Numbered from the stretch's first letter, positions 20,469 through 31,079 are shown. The stretch is DNA of 64,000 bases from Marilutibacter penaei (GCF_014145395.1 NZ_JACHTE010000010.1:1-64000), one strand, 5' to 3'. Notes: generated by a model from the sequence alone, not told the origin. Numbers and translations are program-made.

Positions 20469-20581
20469 GGCGCCATGATACCGGGCGCATGTTTCGTCTC
20501 GCGGACAGCGGAGGCGCGTGCTGCCGGGTGGGCTTGGCCAACGGCATCCGCGGCGCGAATCGCGGCTGCCGCCAATGCGGC

Positions 20582-21352
20582 TCAACAGGCGTCCGTCCGT
20601 CGCAGCACGTAGTCGAGTCCGCGCGCCAGGTGCCGGCGGAACAGCCGGTCCGCATACATCTCCGGCGTGTGGCCCAGCCCCGTGTACCAGCTTCGTCCGC
20701 CGTCGAAGGCGCGGCACCAGGCGATCGGATGGTCGTCGCCCATGGTGCCGCCGGCGTAGGCGGACTCGTCGACGGTGGCGATCACGGTGACATCGGTCCG
20801 TGGATTGCGCCGGTAGTTGTAGAGCTCGTCGGTGACCGTCCACGCCTCGCCGTCGGCAAGCACGCCGGGCTGTTCGAAACGCACCGGACTGCGTTGCAGG
20901 CCTTCCGGGTGCCCTTCGAACCAGGCCCCCACGAGTTCGCCGTACCAGGGCCAGTCGTATTCGGTGTCCGCCGCCGCATGGATGCCCATGAAGCCGCCGC
21001 CGTCCCGGATGAAGGACTGCAGCGCATGCTGCTGGGCATCGTCGAGCACGTCGCGGGTGGTACTCGCGAACACCACTGCGTCGTAGCCGGTCAGGCGACG
21101 CTGTTCGAAGAAGGTCGGATCCTCGGTAGCGTGGACGTCGATGTCCGCCTCGGCCGACAGGGCTTTCAAAGCGGCGAGCGCGGCCGGAATCGAATCATGC
21201 CGCCAGCCCGAGGTCCGTGTGAACACAAGGATGCGGGCGGGCGCGTCGGCCCTCGGCACCGGGGCGACGGCCGGGCCGGCGGTCGTGGGCCGCCAGGCAG
21301 CGGCGAGGAGGGCGAGGGCGATGAAGAGGATCGGGGTGCGAGGCGCGTTCAC
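20582..21352 (-). CDS. secreted ThuA-like domain protein
   Basis: About 256 residues: an N-terminal signal segment (TPILFIALALLAAAW) then a ThuA-like, class-I-glutamine-amidotransferase-related fold starting ILVFTRTSGWRHDSIP. It includes GYDAVVFASTTRDVL, GGGFMGIHAAADTEYDWPWYG and the HPIAWCRAFDGGRSWYTGLGHT stretch typical of this family, often linked to sugar metabolism. The frame is open to 21730; GTG 21352 is preferred because the signal peptide starts directly there, with ATG 21370 as an alternative. The substrate is unknown. Confidence 0.82.
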   Translation of the reverse strand: MNAPRTPILFIALALLAAAWRPTTAGPAVAPVPRADAPARILVFTRTSGWRHDSIPAALAALKALSAEADIDVHATEDPTFFEQRRLTGYDAVVFASTTRDVLDDAQQHALQSFIRDGGGFMGIHAAADTEYDWPWYGELVGAWFEGHPEGLQRSPVRFEQPGVLADGEAWTVTDELYNYRRNPRTDVTVIATVDESAYAGGTMGDDHPIAWCRAFDGGRSWYTGLGHTPEMYADRLFRRHLARGLDYVLRRTDAC

Positions 21353-21449
21353 ATGGCCAGAGTGCCACATCGGCGGCGTGCGACGGCTCGCGCGCGTCGT
21401 GCGTAACGAAGAAGGCGGCAACCGGCCGCCCCGGAGGAGTGCCACCGAC

Positions 21450-21797
21450 ATGGACCGTTTGCCAATCCGCGCCATCTTTTGCATCCCCGTCCTGGCCTGC
21501 CTGTCCGTGCCCGTCTCCACGGCCATGGCGGCGGCGCAGGACATCGACGATCCAGGCGTGCATCTGGTGGAGCCCGAGCGCCCCGGACGGGCTCCCGCCG
21601 TGCCGTTGCCGATCGTGCCCAAGGCGGGCGCCACCTGCGCCCGGGAGGTGGGCGCGGGCATGTCCGGCGATGCATGCCCGGCGCGTCGGGGGCGGGCCGT
21701 CCAGCCCGAAGTGGACGAAGCGCCAGGCAACGGCTACGAGGCTGGCATCCATGTCGAGGATCGTGCCTCCCGCATCCCGGACCGTCGCGGCCGTTGA
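21450..21797 (+). CDS. small secreted protein of unknown function
   Basis: A 115-residue protein with a clear signal peptide (MDRLPIRAIFCIPVLACLSV, likely cleaved after AMAAAQ) and a short, Pro/Arg/Glu-rich mature part with two cysteines. A strong GGAGGAG site at 21433-21439, ten bases ahead of ATG 21450, is the main support that it is real. I recognise no domain. It is divergent from the ThuA-like gene and converges on the TetR gene with a six-base gap. Confidence 0.55.
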   Translation: MDRLPIRAIFCIPVLACLSVPVSTAMAAAQDIDDPGVHLVEPERPGRAPAVPLPIVPKAGATCAREVGAGMSGDACPARRGRAVQPEVDEAPGNGYEAGIHVEDRASRIPDRRGR

Positions 21798-21803
21798 CGC
21801 GCG

Positions 21804-22391
21804 TCAGCGGGCTTCCAGGCCCTCGACGAGCCGGCGCAGCGAGGTTTCGTAGAAGCGGCGGAATGCCTCGTCGTCGTAGGTGAAACGCTTGTTCCGGTAC
21901 AGCACCACCAGGCCGTGCGTGTGCGCCCACAAGGTCATCGTGACCTCCCAGGCGTCGTCCGGCTTCAGCGCGCCCACGGCCATCGCATCGGCCACCGCAT
22001 CGGCGACCACGGTCAGCGTGGGCGATTGCCGCGCCTGGAAGTCCTCGGGATAGCGCCGGGCGTCGCGCCGCGTCATCGAGAAGGCCAGGTCGAACAGGTG
22101 TGGATGCGCAAGTGCGTAATCGAGGTACAGGCGATGCACCGCGATCAGCCGCGTCATCGGATCGAGCCCGCGCGCCCGCGCGTCCCAGTGGCGTGCGATG
22201 GCCTCGAAACTGTCTTCGCCGATGCGCGCGAGCAGCGCGTCGCGGTTCTCGAAATGGCGGTAGATCGCCATGGGCGTCAGTCCGACGGCAGTGGCGACGG
22301 CGCGCATCGTCACTGCCCCGGCGCCGCCGCGTTCGAACAGACGGCGAGCGGCCTTGAGGATGCGTTGGGCGGTGTCGGCGCGGGTCGGCAT
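21804..22391 (-). CDS. TetR/AcrR-family repressor
   Basis: A 195-residue regulator with the TetR helix-turn-helix at residues about 8-55 ([37 protein letters not shown]) and a ligand-binding/dimer domain behind it. Its start codon begins on the last base of a perfect palindrome (22391-22407), an arrangement expected for autorepression. It is divergent from hutU, 160 bases away, so hutU is the most likely second target. The inducer cannot be inferred. Confidence 0.92.
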   Translation of the reverse strand: MPTRADTAQRILKAARRLFERGGAGAVTMRAVATAVGLTPMAIYRHFENRDALLARIGEDSFEAIARHWDARARGLDPMTRLIAVHRLYLDYALAHPHLFDLAFSMTRRDARRYPEDFQARQSPTLTVVADAVADAMAVGALKPDDAWEVTMTLWAHTHGLVVLYRNKRFTYDDEAFRRFYETSLRRLVEGLEAR

Positions 22392-22407
22392 GTATACAGC
22401 GTATACA
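22391..22407. promoter_or_regulatory. palindromic operator of the TetR gene
   Basis: TGTATAC-AGC-GTATACA is a perfect 7-bp inverted repeat with a 3-bp spacer in otherwise GC-rich sequence. It touches the first base of the TetR start codon, so a bound dimer would block the TetR gene's initiation region. It is 144 bases upstream of the hutU start. A TetR-type site is inferred from position and symmetry. Confidence 0.75.
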
Positions 22408-22551
22408 AAGTGGCGCCGTTCGGCGGATTTGCGACAGAAACGGCCGTTCCGCAGGCCGGTCGGGTTGCCCGGGGCGGGCGGGCCAGCGCGGGTCGGCGGG
22501 ATAATGGACGCCACCGCACGCCCCCAAGCCCGCATTCCCATGGAGCCCGCC

Positions 22552-24228
<1,677 letters not shown>

Positions 24229-24248
24229 GCTTCAATCCGCCCTGGACC

Positions 24249-25538
24249 TCAACCCGGGGGATCCCCGGCGGTGTCTGCCCCGGGGCGCGGGCGCAGGACG
24301 ATCCGTGGCCAGCGCCCCTGGCGTTCGATCGCGATCCGTCCTGCGTGCGCCAGGTAGGCGACGCCGACCGCGGTCGCGGCCAGCCCGGACGCGGCGCCGA
24401 TCGACATCGCCCAGCGTGGCCCGAAGGCGTCCGCGACCCAGCCGACCAGCGGCGCGCCGAGCGGGGCGCCGCCCAGGGTGATGGTCATCAGCAGGGCCAT
24501 CACGCGACCCCGCAGCGCCGGCTCGGTGCTCAGCTGGACGGCGGCGTTGGCGGTGGTGGTGAAGGTCTGCGCCGCCAGGCCGATGACTGCCAGCACTACG
24601 CCGAAGCTCCAGTAGCCGGGCATCACCGCCGCCACCGCGAAGCCGGTCCCGAACAGCAGCGCACCGCCGAGCAGCGAGGCCACGCCTGGCTTCTCGCGCC
24701 CGGCGGCGAGCAGCGCACCGCTCACTGAACCGACCGCCATCATCGAGGTCAGGAAGCCGTACTGCCCGGCATCGCCGCCGAACACGCTGACCGTCATCGT
24801 CGAGATGTAGATGGCGAAGTTCAGGCCGAAGGTGCCGATCAGGAACAGCATCACGAACACCGTGCGCAGGTCGCCTCGGCGCCACACGTAGCGCATGCCT
24901 TCGCCGAGGCTGCCGCGCGTGCGCACCGGCCGGGGTCGGGGCTGCAGCTCGTCCGCGCGCAGGAACCCAAGCGACGCGATTACGCCGGCATAGGTCAGCG
25001 CGTTGACCAGGAACACCCAGCCCACGCCAATGTGCGAGATCAGCACGCCCGCCACCGCCGGACCGATCATCCGCGCCGCGTTGAACGAGGTGGAGTTCAG
25101 CGCCACGGCGTTGGCCAGGTCGCGCTGTGTGACGAGGTCCGACACGAAGGTCTGGCGGGCGGGGGCGTCGAACGCGGTCACGCAGCCGAGGAGGAATGCG
25201 AACACGTATACGTGCCAAAGTGCGACGTGGCCGAGCAGGCACAGCAGGCCGAGGCCGAAGGCGAGCACGCCCATGCCCGCCTGGGTGGCGACCAGCAGCT
25301 TGCGGCGGTCGAAATGGTCGGCGGCATAGCCGGTCAGCGGCAGCAGCAGCACGCGCGGCCCGAACTGCAGCGCGGTGACGATGCCGACCGCGGTCGCGTT
25401 GTTGTCGGTGAGTTCGGTCAGGACCACCCAGTCCTGGCCGATGCGCTGCATCCAGGTGCCGACGTTCGACACGATCGCGCCGCTGGCCCAGATCCGGTAG
25501 TTGCGGTTGCGCAGCGAGCGGAAGGTGCCGGGCCTCAT
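24249..25538 (-). CDS. MFS transporter, EntS/MFS_3-like exporter
   Basis: A 429-residue, 12-helix major facilitator. N-terminal FRSLRNRNYRIWASGAIVSNVGTWMQRIGQDW and the loop GYAADHFDRRKLL (MFS motif A) match the MFS_3/EntS-type group, which mostly exports siderophores, drugs or metabolites. Start 25538 gives MRPGTFRSLRN directly before the first helix. It converges on hutU with a 20-base gap and is divergent from the MATE gene. No biosynthetic partner is adjacent, so the substrate is unknown. Confidence 0.88.
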   Translation of the reverse strand: MRPGTFRSLRNRNYRIWASGAIVSNVGTWMQRIGQDWVVLTELTDNNATAVGIVTALQFGPRVLLLPLTGYAADHFDRRKLLVATQAGMGVLAFGLGLLCLLGHVALWHVYVFAFLLGCVTAFDAPARQTFVSDLVTQRDLANAVALNSTSFNAARMIGPAVAGVLISHIGVGWVFLVNALTYAGVIASLGFLRADELQPRPRPVRTRGSLGEGMRYVWRRGDLRTVFVMLFLIGTFGLNFAIYISTMTVSVFGGDAGQYGFLTSMMAVGSVSGALLAAGREKPGVASLLGGALLFGTGFAVAAVMPGYWSFGVVLAVIGLAAQTFTTTANAAVQLSTEPALRGRVMALLMTITLGGAPLGAPLVGWVADAFGPRWAMSIGAASGLAATAVGVAYLAHAGRIAIERQGRWPRIVLRPRPGADTAGDPPG

Positions 25539-25705
25539 GCCGCCGGTGTCCCGGCGTGGCAGGTGTCGCAGGGGCCTTGGCGAGACGGCGCGGACGTGCG
25601 GGCTGATCGCATCCCGGGAGTGTAGTGCGGCTGGCGTCCCGCCCGTGTCGATCCCGGCATGACACGATCGTCGCAAGGGACAGGCAGAATCCACCCACAG
25701 CCCGG

Positions 25706-27145
25706 ATGGACGAATCCCGCGTGAACCCCGATCCCGCCGCCGACGCCGTTCCGGAACCCCACCGCTCGCTCTGGGGCGAGCTGCGGGCTGCCGTGCGCGG
25801 TACCGATGCCGACTACACCACCATCCCGCTGCGCCGCGCGGTGTTCCTGCTCGCGGTCCCGATGGTGCTGGAGCTGGTGCTGGAGTCGACCTTCGCGGTC
25901 GTCGACATCTTCTTCGTTGGCCGCCTGGGCGCATCGGCGGTGGCCACCGTTGGCCTGACCGAGAGTTACCTGTTCCTGCTGTATTCGATCGCGATGGGGC
26001 TGTCGATGGCGGTGACCGCGGTGGTCGCGCGGCGCATCGGCGAGCACCGCGGGCACGAAGCCGCCGTGACCGCGGTGCAGGCCATCCTGGTCGCGGCCCT
26101 GGTGTCGGTGCCGTTCGCATTCGCAGGCATCCTGTACGCACGCGAGTTGCTGGCGCTGATGGGCGCGGATGCGTGGACCCTCGAGCACGGGGTCGGCTAC
26201 ATGCAGTGGATGCTTGGCGGCAACGTGGTGATCATGCTGCTGTTCGTCATCAACGCGGTCTTCCGCGGCGCCGGCGACGCGGCGGCCGCGATGCGCGTGC
26301 TGTGGGTCGCCAACGGCCTCAACATCGTGCTCGACCCGATCCTGATCTTCGGCCTGGGCCCGATCCCGGCCATGGGCGTGGAGGGCGCGGCCATCGCGAC
26401 CAACATCGGCCGGGGTGCCGGCGTGCTGATGCAGCTGTGGATCCTGGTTCGCGGCGGCCGCCACCTGCGCATCACCGCGGCCGACCTGGTGGTGCGCGGG
26501 GCGACCATGTGGAACATCGTGCGGACCTCGCTCGGTGGCATCGGTCAGATGATCGTCGCGACCACGTCCTGGATATTCCTGCTGCGCATCCTCGCCAGCC
26601 TCGGCAGCGAAGCCGTGGCCGGCGCGACCATCGCGATCCGCGTGATGATGTTCACCCTGATGCCGGCCTGGGGCATGTCGAATGCCGCGGCCACCCTCGT
26701 GGGCCAGAACCTCGGTGCTGCACAGCCGGCTCGTGCCGAGGCCGCCGTCTGGCGCATCGGCTGGTACAACATGGTGTTCACGGTGCTGGTGTCGGTGGCC
26801 TTCTTCTTCGGCCACGAGGCGATCGCCGGCGTCTTCAGCGAGGACCCGCGCGTGGTCGCCATCGCCTCGGAGTGGCTGCGCATCCTGTCGTATTCGTTCT
26901 TCGTTTACGGCTGGTGGATGGTCGCGGTGCAGGCCTTCAACGGTGCCGGCGACACCGCCACGCCGACCTGGATCAACGTGGTGTTCTTCTGGATGATCCA
27001 GATCCCGTTGTCCTACCTGCTCGCGATCACCCTCGGTCACGGGCATTCCGGCGTCTTCTGGGGCGTGTTCGTCTCCGAGACGTCGGTCGGCGTGTTCACG
27101 CTGTGGCTGTTCTCGCGCGGGCGCTGGAAGCAGTCGAAGGTGTGA
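25706..27145 (+). CDS. MATE-family multidrug efflux transporter
   Basis: A 479-residue transporter with twelve predicted helices in two MatE halves. The N-terminal half starts LRRAVFLLAVPMVLELVLESTFAVVD; the second half has GQMIVATTSWIFLLRILASL and MSNAAATLVGQNLGA, typical MATE segments. MATE proteins expel cationic compounds using Na+ or H+. ATG 25706 gives MDESRVNPDP; a GTG at 25721 is possible. It converges on the aminotransferase gene, five bases away. Confidence 0.92.
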   Translation: MDESRVNPDPAADAVPEPHRSLWGELRAAVRGTDADYTTIPLRRAVFLLAVPMVLELVLESTFAVVDIFFVGRLGASAVATVGLTESYLFLLYSIAMGLSMAVTAVVARRIGEHRGHEAAVTAVQAILVAALVSVPFAFAGILYARELLALMGADAWTLEHGVGYMQWMLGGNVVIMLLFVINAVFRGAGDAAAAMRVLWVANGLNIVLDPILIFGLGPIPAMGVEGAAIATNIGRGAGVLMQLWILVRGGRHLRITAADLVVRGATMWNIVRTSLGGIGQMIVATTSWIFLLRILASLGSEAVAGATIAIRVMMFTLMPAWGMSNAAATLVGQNLGAAQPARAEAAVWRIGWYNMVFTVLVSVAFFFGHEAIAGVFSEDPRVVAIASEWLRILSYSFFVYGWWMVAVQAFNGAGDTATPTWINVVFFWMIQIPLSYLLAITLGHGHSGVFWGVFVSETSVGVFTLWLFSRGRWKQSKV

Positions 27146-27150
27146 GCGCC

Positions 27151-28473
27151 TCAGGCATGCAGGCCCAGCACTGCCGCGGCGGCACGGTCGGTGCTGGCTT
27201 CGTCATTGACCAGGCTCGGTGCCAGCCGCGCATAAGTCGGCGAGTAGGGGCTGGTGCTGGCGACGATGCGTCGCGCCATCAAACCGGCGACCACCGCTTC
27301 CGGCGACATGCCGGCGACTTCGAACGCGACGACGCCGGCCGACAGCGCCGGATCGCGTGGCGTATGCAGGGTGATGCGGCGGTCGTCGGCCAAGCGTTCC
27401 TTGAGCCGGGTGTTGAGCGCAGCGATGCGTTCGCCGATGCGTTCGCGGCCGATCGCCAGGTGCAGGTCGAAGGCCGCGCCCATCGCCCACTGGTGCTCGA
27501 AGGCGTGGAAGCCGCCGGGCTCCATCCGCAGTGCATTCATGGGCGTCGCCACTGTGCGCTGCTCAAGCCAGGCCTCGTAGGTCTCGATGTCGCTGAAGCT
27601 GGGGATCACCGGGCGCAGCTTCGCCCATGCGTCCGCGTGTGCCCAGAGGATGCCGGTGCCGCGCGGGGCGAACATCCACTTGTGGCAGCCCGCGCAGAAG
27701 TAGTCCGCGCCCAGCCGGGCGGCGGCGTCCGGGGTGCTGCCGATGCCATGCACGCCGTCGACGACGATCAGCAGCTCCGGGTGGCGCGCCTTCAGCGCCG
27801 CGGCCATCTGCGGGATCGGTAACCGCACGCCGCTGCTGGAATGCACCCAGGTCAGGCCGACGACCCGCGTCTTCGGCCCGACGGCGGCGACGATGCGCTC
27901 GACCAGGCGGTCCACGTCCACCGGCTCCGCCGGCGCGTACAACTGCACCTGGCGCGAGGTGGCACCGACGCGTTCGCAGGCATAGCGGATCGACTCGTGG
28001 TGCGAGTAATGGTCATGGGTGGTGCAGAGCACCTCGTCACCGGCGCGCAGCGGCAGGCCGTGGTAGACCAGCGCCAGGCTCTGCGTGGTGCTGGCGGTCA
28101 GCGCGATCTCTTCGGGTTTCGCGCCGATGTACTTCGCGACGCGCTCGGCGACCTGCATCGCGGCGTTCTCGGCGCCCTCGGAGAACTGGTGGTGCTCCAC
28201 CGTCTCGTACGGATTGCGGTCCAGCCGCGCACGCCAGCTCTCGATCGCGTCGCGCACCGGGCGCGGGTGGCTGACCAGGAAGAAGCTGGCGAAATGGTCG
28301 AGCGCCGGATCCAGCTCGAACAGCCCGCGGATCGCGTTCCAGTCGGTGACGTCGATCGGCATCGAACGGTCGCCCGAGAACGCGGAGGTGAAGCCCCCGG
28401 ACCACAACAGCCCGGTGGCACCGGCACCCGCCGACAGGCCGAGGAAACGGCGACGCGAGGCGGAAAGGGCCAT
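27151..28473 (-). CDS. Tat-exported class V aminotransferase (isopenicillin N epimerase-like)
   Basis: A 440-residue PLP enzyme of aminotransferase class V. The N-terminus SRRRFLGLSAGAGATG is a twin-arginine export signal. The PLP lysine lies in CHKWMFAPRGTG, preceded by VVDGVHGIG with the cofactor-binding Asp and by TTHDHYSHHES. The closest familiar family is CefD-like/cysteine desulfurase-like. Export is unusual for PLP enzymes; Tat would allow folding with cofactor before export. A strong hairpin covers the region just before the start codon. Reaction unknown. Confidence 0.87.
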   Translation of the reverse strand: MALSASRRRFLGLSAGAGATGLLWSGGFTSAFSGDRSMPIDVTDWNAIRGLFELDPALDHFASFFLVSHPRPVRDAIESWRARLDRNPYETVEHHQFSEGAENAAMQVAERVAKYIGAKPEEIALTASTTQSLALVYHGLPLRAGDEVLCTTHDHYSHHESIRYACERVGATSRQVQLYAPAEPVDVDRLVERIVAAVGPKTRVVGLTWVHSSSGVRLPIPQMAAALKARHPELLIVVDGVHGIGSTPDAAARLGADYFCAGCHKWMFAPRGTGILWAHADAWAKLRPVIPSFSDIETYEAWLEQRTVATPMNALRMEPGGFHAFEHQWAMGAAFDLHLAIGRERIGERIAALNTRLKERLADDRRITLHTPRDPALSAGVVAFEVAGMSPEAVVAGLMARRIVASTSPYSPTYARLAPSLVNDEASTDRAAAAVLGLHA

Positions 28474-28481
28474 GGTCGACT

Positions 28482-28500
28482 CCGGGAGGGATCCTCCCGG
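28482..28500 (-). promoter_or_regulatory. leader hairpin next to aminotransferase start
   Basis: CCGGGAGG-GAT-CCTCCCGG is a perfect 8-bp inverted repeat with a 3-base loop, ending eight bases before the start codon of the Tat-exported aminotransferase. In the mRNA the GGAG ribosome-binding site partly overlaps the 3' arm, while the 5' arm contains another GGGAGG. The stem could limit initiation. Being a DNA palindrome it could instead be a protein site. Confidence 0.45.
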
Positions 28501-28583
28501 GGCCAACGTGGCCGCGCAGGCCGCGCGGCCAGACGGGGGCGTGGTGTCCGACAGGCGGTAGGCCTAGCGCACGCCCTGCGCCC

Positions 28584-28641
28584 ACGCACAGCGCCCGCTC
28601 GGCCTGGCCGAAAGCTGCTTGATGGCATGTTCCCCACGGCT
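28584..28641 (-). pseudogene. remnant of a GIY-YIG gene 3' end
   Basis: This 58-base stretch matches 30755-30813, the end of the intact GIY-YIG gene, at about 50 of 59 positions with a one-base gap, in the same orientation. On the minus strand it still reads SRGEHAIKQLSA, against SRAEHAIKQLSA in the intact protein, and then loses frame. It lies on the far side of the LTA-synthase-like gene, so that gene is bracketed by two copies of the same gene end. Confidence 0.75.
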
Positions 28642-28660
28642 TCAGGCGCGCGTGTCGGCA

Positions 28661-28688
28661 TTGAATATGTGGGTCATCAAACTGTAAT
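28661..28688 (+). promoter_or_regulatory. candidate promoter of the sulfatase gene
   Basis: TTGAAT (28661-28666) and TGTAAT (28683-28688) are separated by 16 bases, close to sigma-70 -35 and -10 elements, in an unusually AT-rich patch about 75 bases ahead of the start at 28764. It sits between the GIY-YIG remnant and the gene, so it would have arrived with it. Confidence 0.45.
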
Positions 28689-28763
28689 GAAGCAAAGCCT
28701 GGGAGGTATCATTGCGGGGGGCCGCGCCGGCTGGGCGGCGACACGATCGACACGGAAGCGAAC

Positions 28764-30725
28764 ATGCAGCAGACAGGACCGATGAATGCCTATCCGTTGA
28801 CGTCGGCTCCCATTGTTCGCCACCACCGGCTGGTGTTTTTCCTGGCGATTTACGTGGCCTACGTGGTGGCGCTGTTCTGGTTCGCGAATGTACGGGATGC
28901 CGGCGATCCCGGCCGGTCCCTGGTACGCCTCCTGACGCCTGTGGTCGAGCTTTCGCTCCTGGGCATGGCCTGTGCCGCCTGCATGCGCATGGCCACGCGT
29001 CGCACACGGCGCTGGCCCTGGATCCTCATCACCGGGGTCATCGCCGCGACGGCTGCAGGGGTGTACCTCGTGCAGATCTATTCGCTTCGAATTTCCAGCA
29101 ACTTCATCAGTGTATTGGCGTTGCAGAACGCCGATTCGATTGCATTCGTGCAGTCACCACGGCTGAAGCTGGCGGTGGCCTTGGCGATGCTGTGGGTGGG
29201 CCTCTTCTGCATCGCTGCAGCCCTCGCGAGCGCCGCGCCGGCGACCCTCCGCCGGGCAATGTCCGAAGGCTGGCGTTCCAGCGTTTTCATCTCCGCCAGT
29301 AGCGGCTTGTTGCTGCTGTTCGCTTACGCCATCACCTTGCAAGGCAGGAATCCCCGGCTGGAACCCGGATTCCGCGAGGCCCCCATGGCCAGCCTGTTGG
29401 CGAACCTCTACCGTGCGAACACCGACCCGGCGCCCGAAGTGCCATCGCCGGTCGTCCCACGTACAGCGGACCTTGGCTGCTTTTCCTTCCCCGAAGCCGG
29501 GCCCGAAGCGCCGTTTCCTTTCCAGCGGACGCGCGCCTTCCGGTCGCTGTTGCCAGCGACGGGTGGCGACGCGTCGCGGCCACCGAACATCATCGTCCTG
29601 TTCACCGAAGGCCTGTCCGCGCGCCTGGTAGGAGCCTATGGCGGACGGTATCCGGGGCTCACCCCAAACATCGACCGCCTGGCCGCGCGGTCGATGCGGG
29701 TTGACGACTACTTCAACCACACCGCGGCGACGTTCCGTGGGCTGATCGGCCAGTTGTCATCGGGGTTCTCCTATGCCGGCGGTGGTGGCGCGGGCGGTTG
29801 GACCCAGGAAGGAACATTGGAAGGACTGAGCAGCATCCGCCGCCAGACCTTGCCGCTCATCGCCAACGAAGCCGGTTACGACACGCACTTCTTTGCGCCC
29901 CACAAGGCGCACCGGCCGATCATCGGCATGCTCCATTCGATGGGATTCGGCACGGTGCATACCTATGAAAGCATCAGCCACGACTGGCTGGGGGGGCGTG
30001 CGGTGACCCGTCATGGGACAGCAGCGCTGGATGACGCGAGCCTGTACGCTGGCGTCGTCGCCTTCTTGCACGACAGGGAGGCTGCCGGCGAGAGGCAGCC
30101 CTTCTTTCTGGCGACCTACAACATCGGCACGCATGCCTTCCTGTCCAGCGCGGATGGCGAAGTCCCTTACGGAAGCGGCGATAACCCGGTGCTGGACAAG
30201 GTCCACAACCTCGATCGTGCGCTTGGTGAATTCCTCGCCTATTTCGAGGCCAGTCCGTACGCCAGGAACACCCTTCTGGTCCTGACCAGCGATCACGCGA
30301 CGTATCCGGAGCCTCCCTACCGCGAGGTGGCCGGTTCCGACCTCAAACCGCTCTTCGTCGATCGGATCCCCTTGCTCGTGCTGGACCCATCGCGTGCGCT
30401 CCCGGCGACCCTGGAGGCGGAGGGCCGCACCTCACTGGACCTGGCACCCACCGTGCTGCAGCTGGCGGGCCTGCAGACACGTTCCAATGCGTTCCTGGGG
30501 GCCTCGTTGTTCGAGCCGCGGCGCTTGGATGTGGGAATCGCCGCGCTCGGCTCGCGATACTTCCTGACGCGCCCGGATGGGGTATATGGCATGGACGAGA
30601 TTCCTGAAGGGGACCGGGCGGACTTTGATTGCGCCGTCGAAGTGGTGCGCCGCTTCTATGAGGTGGAGCGTGATAACCGGATATTCAGCGGCTCGAATGC
30701 TGGCAGCGTGCCCGTTGCGCGTTGA
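28764..30725 (+). CDS. LTA synthase-like membrane sulfatase-family protein
   Basis: A 653-residue protein with about five membrane helices in residues 25-200 and an extracytoplasmic sulfatase/phosphoglycerol-transferase-like domain behind. Metal-site motifs follow the LtaS pattern: a Glu in IIVLFTEGLS, the Thr region FNHTAATFRG (Thr320/Thr323) and SDHATYPEPP (Asp-His). Relatives in Gram-negatives modify periplasmic glycans or lipids with phosphoglycerol or phosphoethanolamine. GC is locally low: 29101-29160 has 30 G/C in 60 bases, against about 70% around. It is flanked by copies of a GIY-YIG gene end, suggesting acquisition. Confidence 0.85.
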   Translation: MQQTGPMNAYPLTSAPIVRHHRLVFFLAIYVAYVVALFWFANVRDAGDPGRSLVRLLTPVVELSLLGMACAACMRMATRRTRRWPWILITGVIAATAAGVYLVQIYSLRISSNFISVLALQNADSIAFVQSPRLKLAVALAMLWVGLFCIAAALASAAPATLRRAMSEGWRSSVFISASSGLLLLFAYAITLQGRNPRLEPGFREAPMASLLANLYRANTDPAPEVPSPVVPRTADLGCFSFPEAGPEAPFPFQRTRAFRSLLPATGGDASRPPNIIVLFTEGLSARLVGAYGGRYPGLTPNIDRLAARSMRVDDYFNHTAATFRGLIGQLSSGFSYAGGGGAGGWTQEGTLEGLSSIRRQTLPLIANEAGYDTHFFAPHKAHRPIIGMLHSMGFGTVHTYESISHDWLGGRAVTRHGTAALDDASLYAGVVAFLHDREAAGERQPFFLATYNIGTHAFLSSADGEVPYGSGDNPVLDKVHNLDRALGEFLAYFEASPYARNTLLVLTSDHATYPEPPYREVAGSDLKPLFVDRIPLLVLDPSRALPATLEAEGRTSLDLAPTVLQLAGLQTRSNAFLGASLFEPRRLDVGIAALGSRYFLTRPDGVYGMDEIPEGDRADFDCAVEVVRRFYEVERDNRIFSGSNAGSVPVAR

Positions 30726-30747
30726 GGACACGCTTGATCGTACGGGG

Positions 30748-30993
30748 TTAGCCGACGCACAGCGCCCGCTTGCGTTCGGCCGACAGCTGCTTGATCGCAT
30801 GTTCCGCACGGCTGGCACTGCCACGGTCGGGGTATTCGAACCGCGCGAGCAGGCGCTCCGGCGGCCACGCACGGGTGAAGCGCGCGCCCTTGCCGGCGAG
30901 GTGCTGCGCGTAGCGGCGCTCGACGTCGGTGGCGATGCCGGTATAGATGCGGCCGCCACGGCATTCGATCAGGTAGACATACCAGGGGGCCAT
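30748..30993 (-). CDS. GIY-YIG nuclease superfamily protein
   Basis: An 81-residue single-domain protein with the GIY-YIG core WYVYLIECRGGRIYTGIATD, followed by ERRYAQHLAGKGARFTRAWPPE and the closing SRAEHAIKQLSAERKRAL, as in the UPF0213/YhbQ group. These are putative structure-specific DNA endonucleases of uncertain role. Start 30993 places Met two residues before the motif; 31023 would add ten residues without family support. Its last codons are duplicated 2.1 kb away. Confidence 0.88.
   Translation of the reverse strand: MAPWYVYLIECRGGRIYTGIATDVERRYAQHLAGKGARFTRAWPPERLLARFEYPDRGSASRAEHAIKQLSAERKRALCVG
30755..30813 (-). repeat. intact copy of the GIY-YIG 3' direct repeat
   Basis: Partner of 28584-28641, same orientation, about 85% identical. 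The two copies bracket a 2.1-kb segment holding only the LTA-synthase-like gene. This copy keeps the reading frame of the functional gene. The layout resembles an att-type duplication at a gene 3' end, but no integrase is present; decay of a tandem GIY-YIG gene is the simpler alternative. Confidence 0.7.
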
Positions 30994-31079
30994 GCATGGC
31001 GAGTCTAGGGCAGGGCGACACATCGCGGGTACCGGGACCGGCTGCTAGGCTCGCCGTGTCTCAACGCGCCCGGTTCGCC

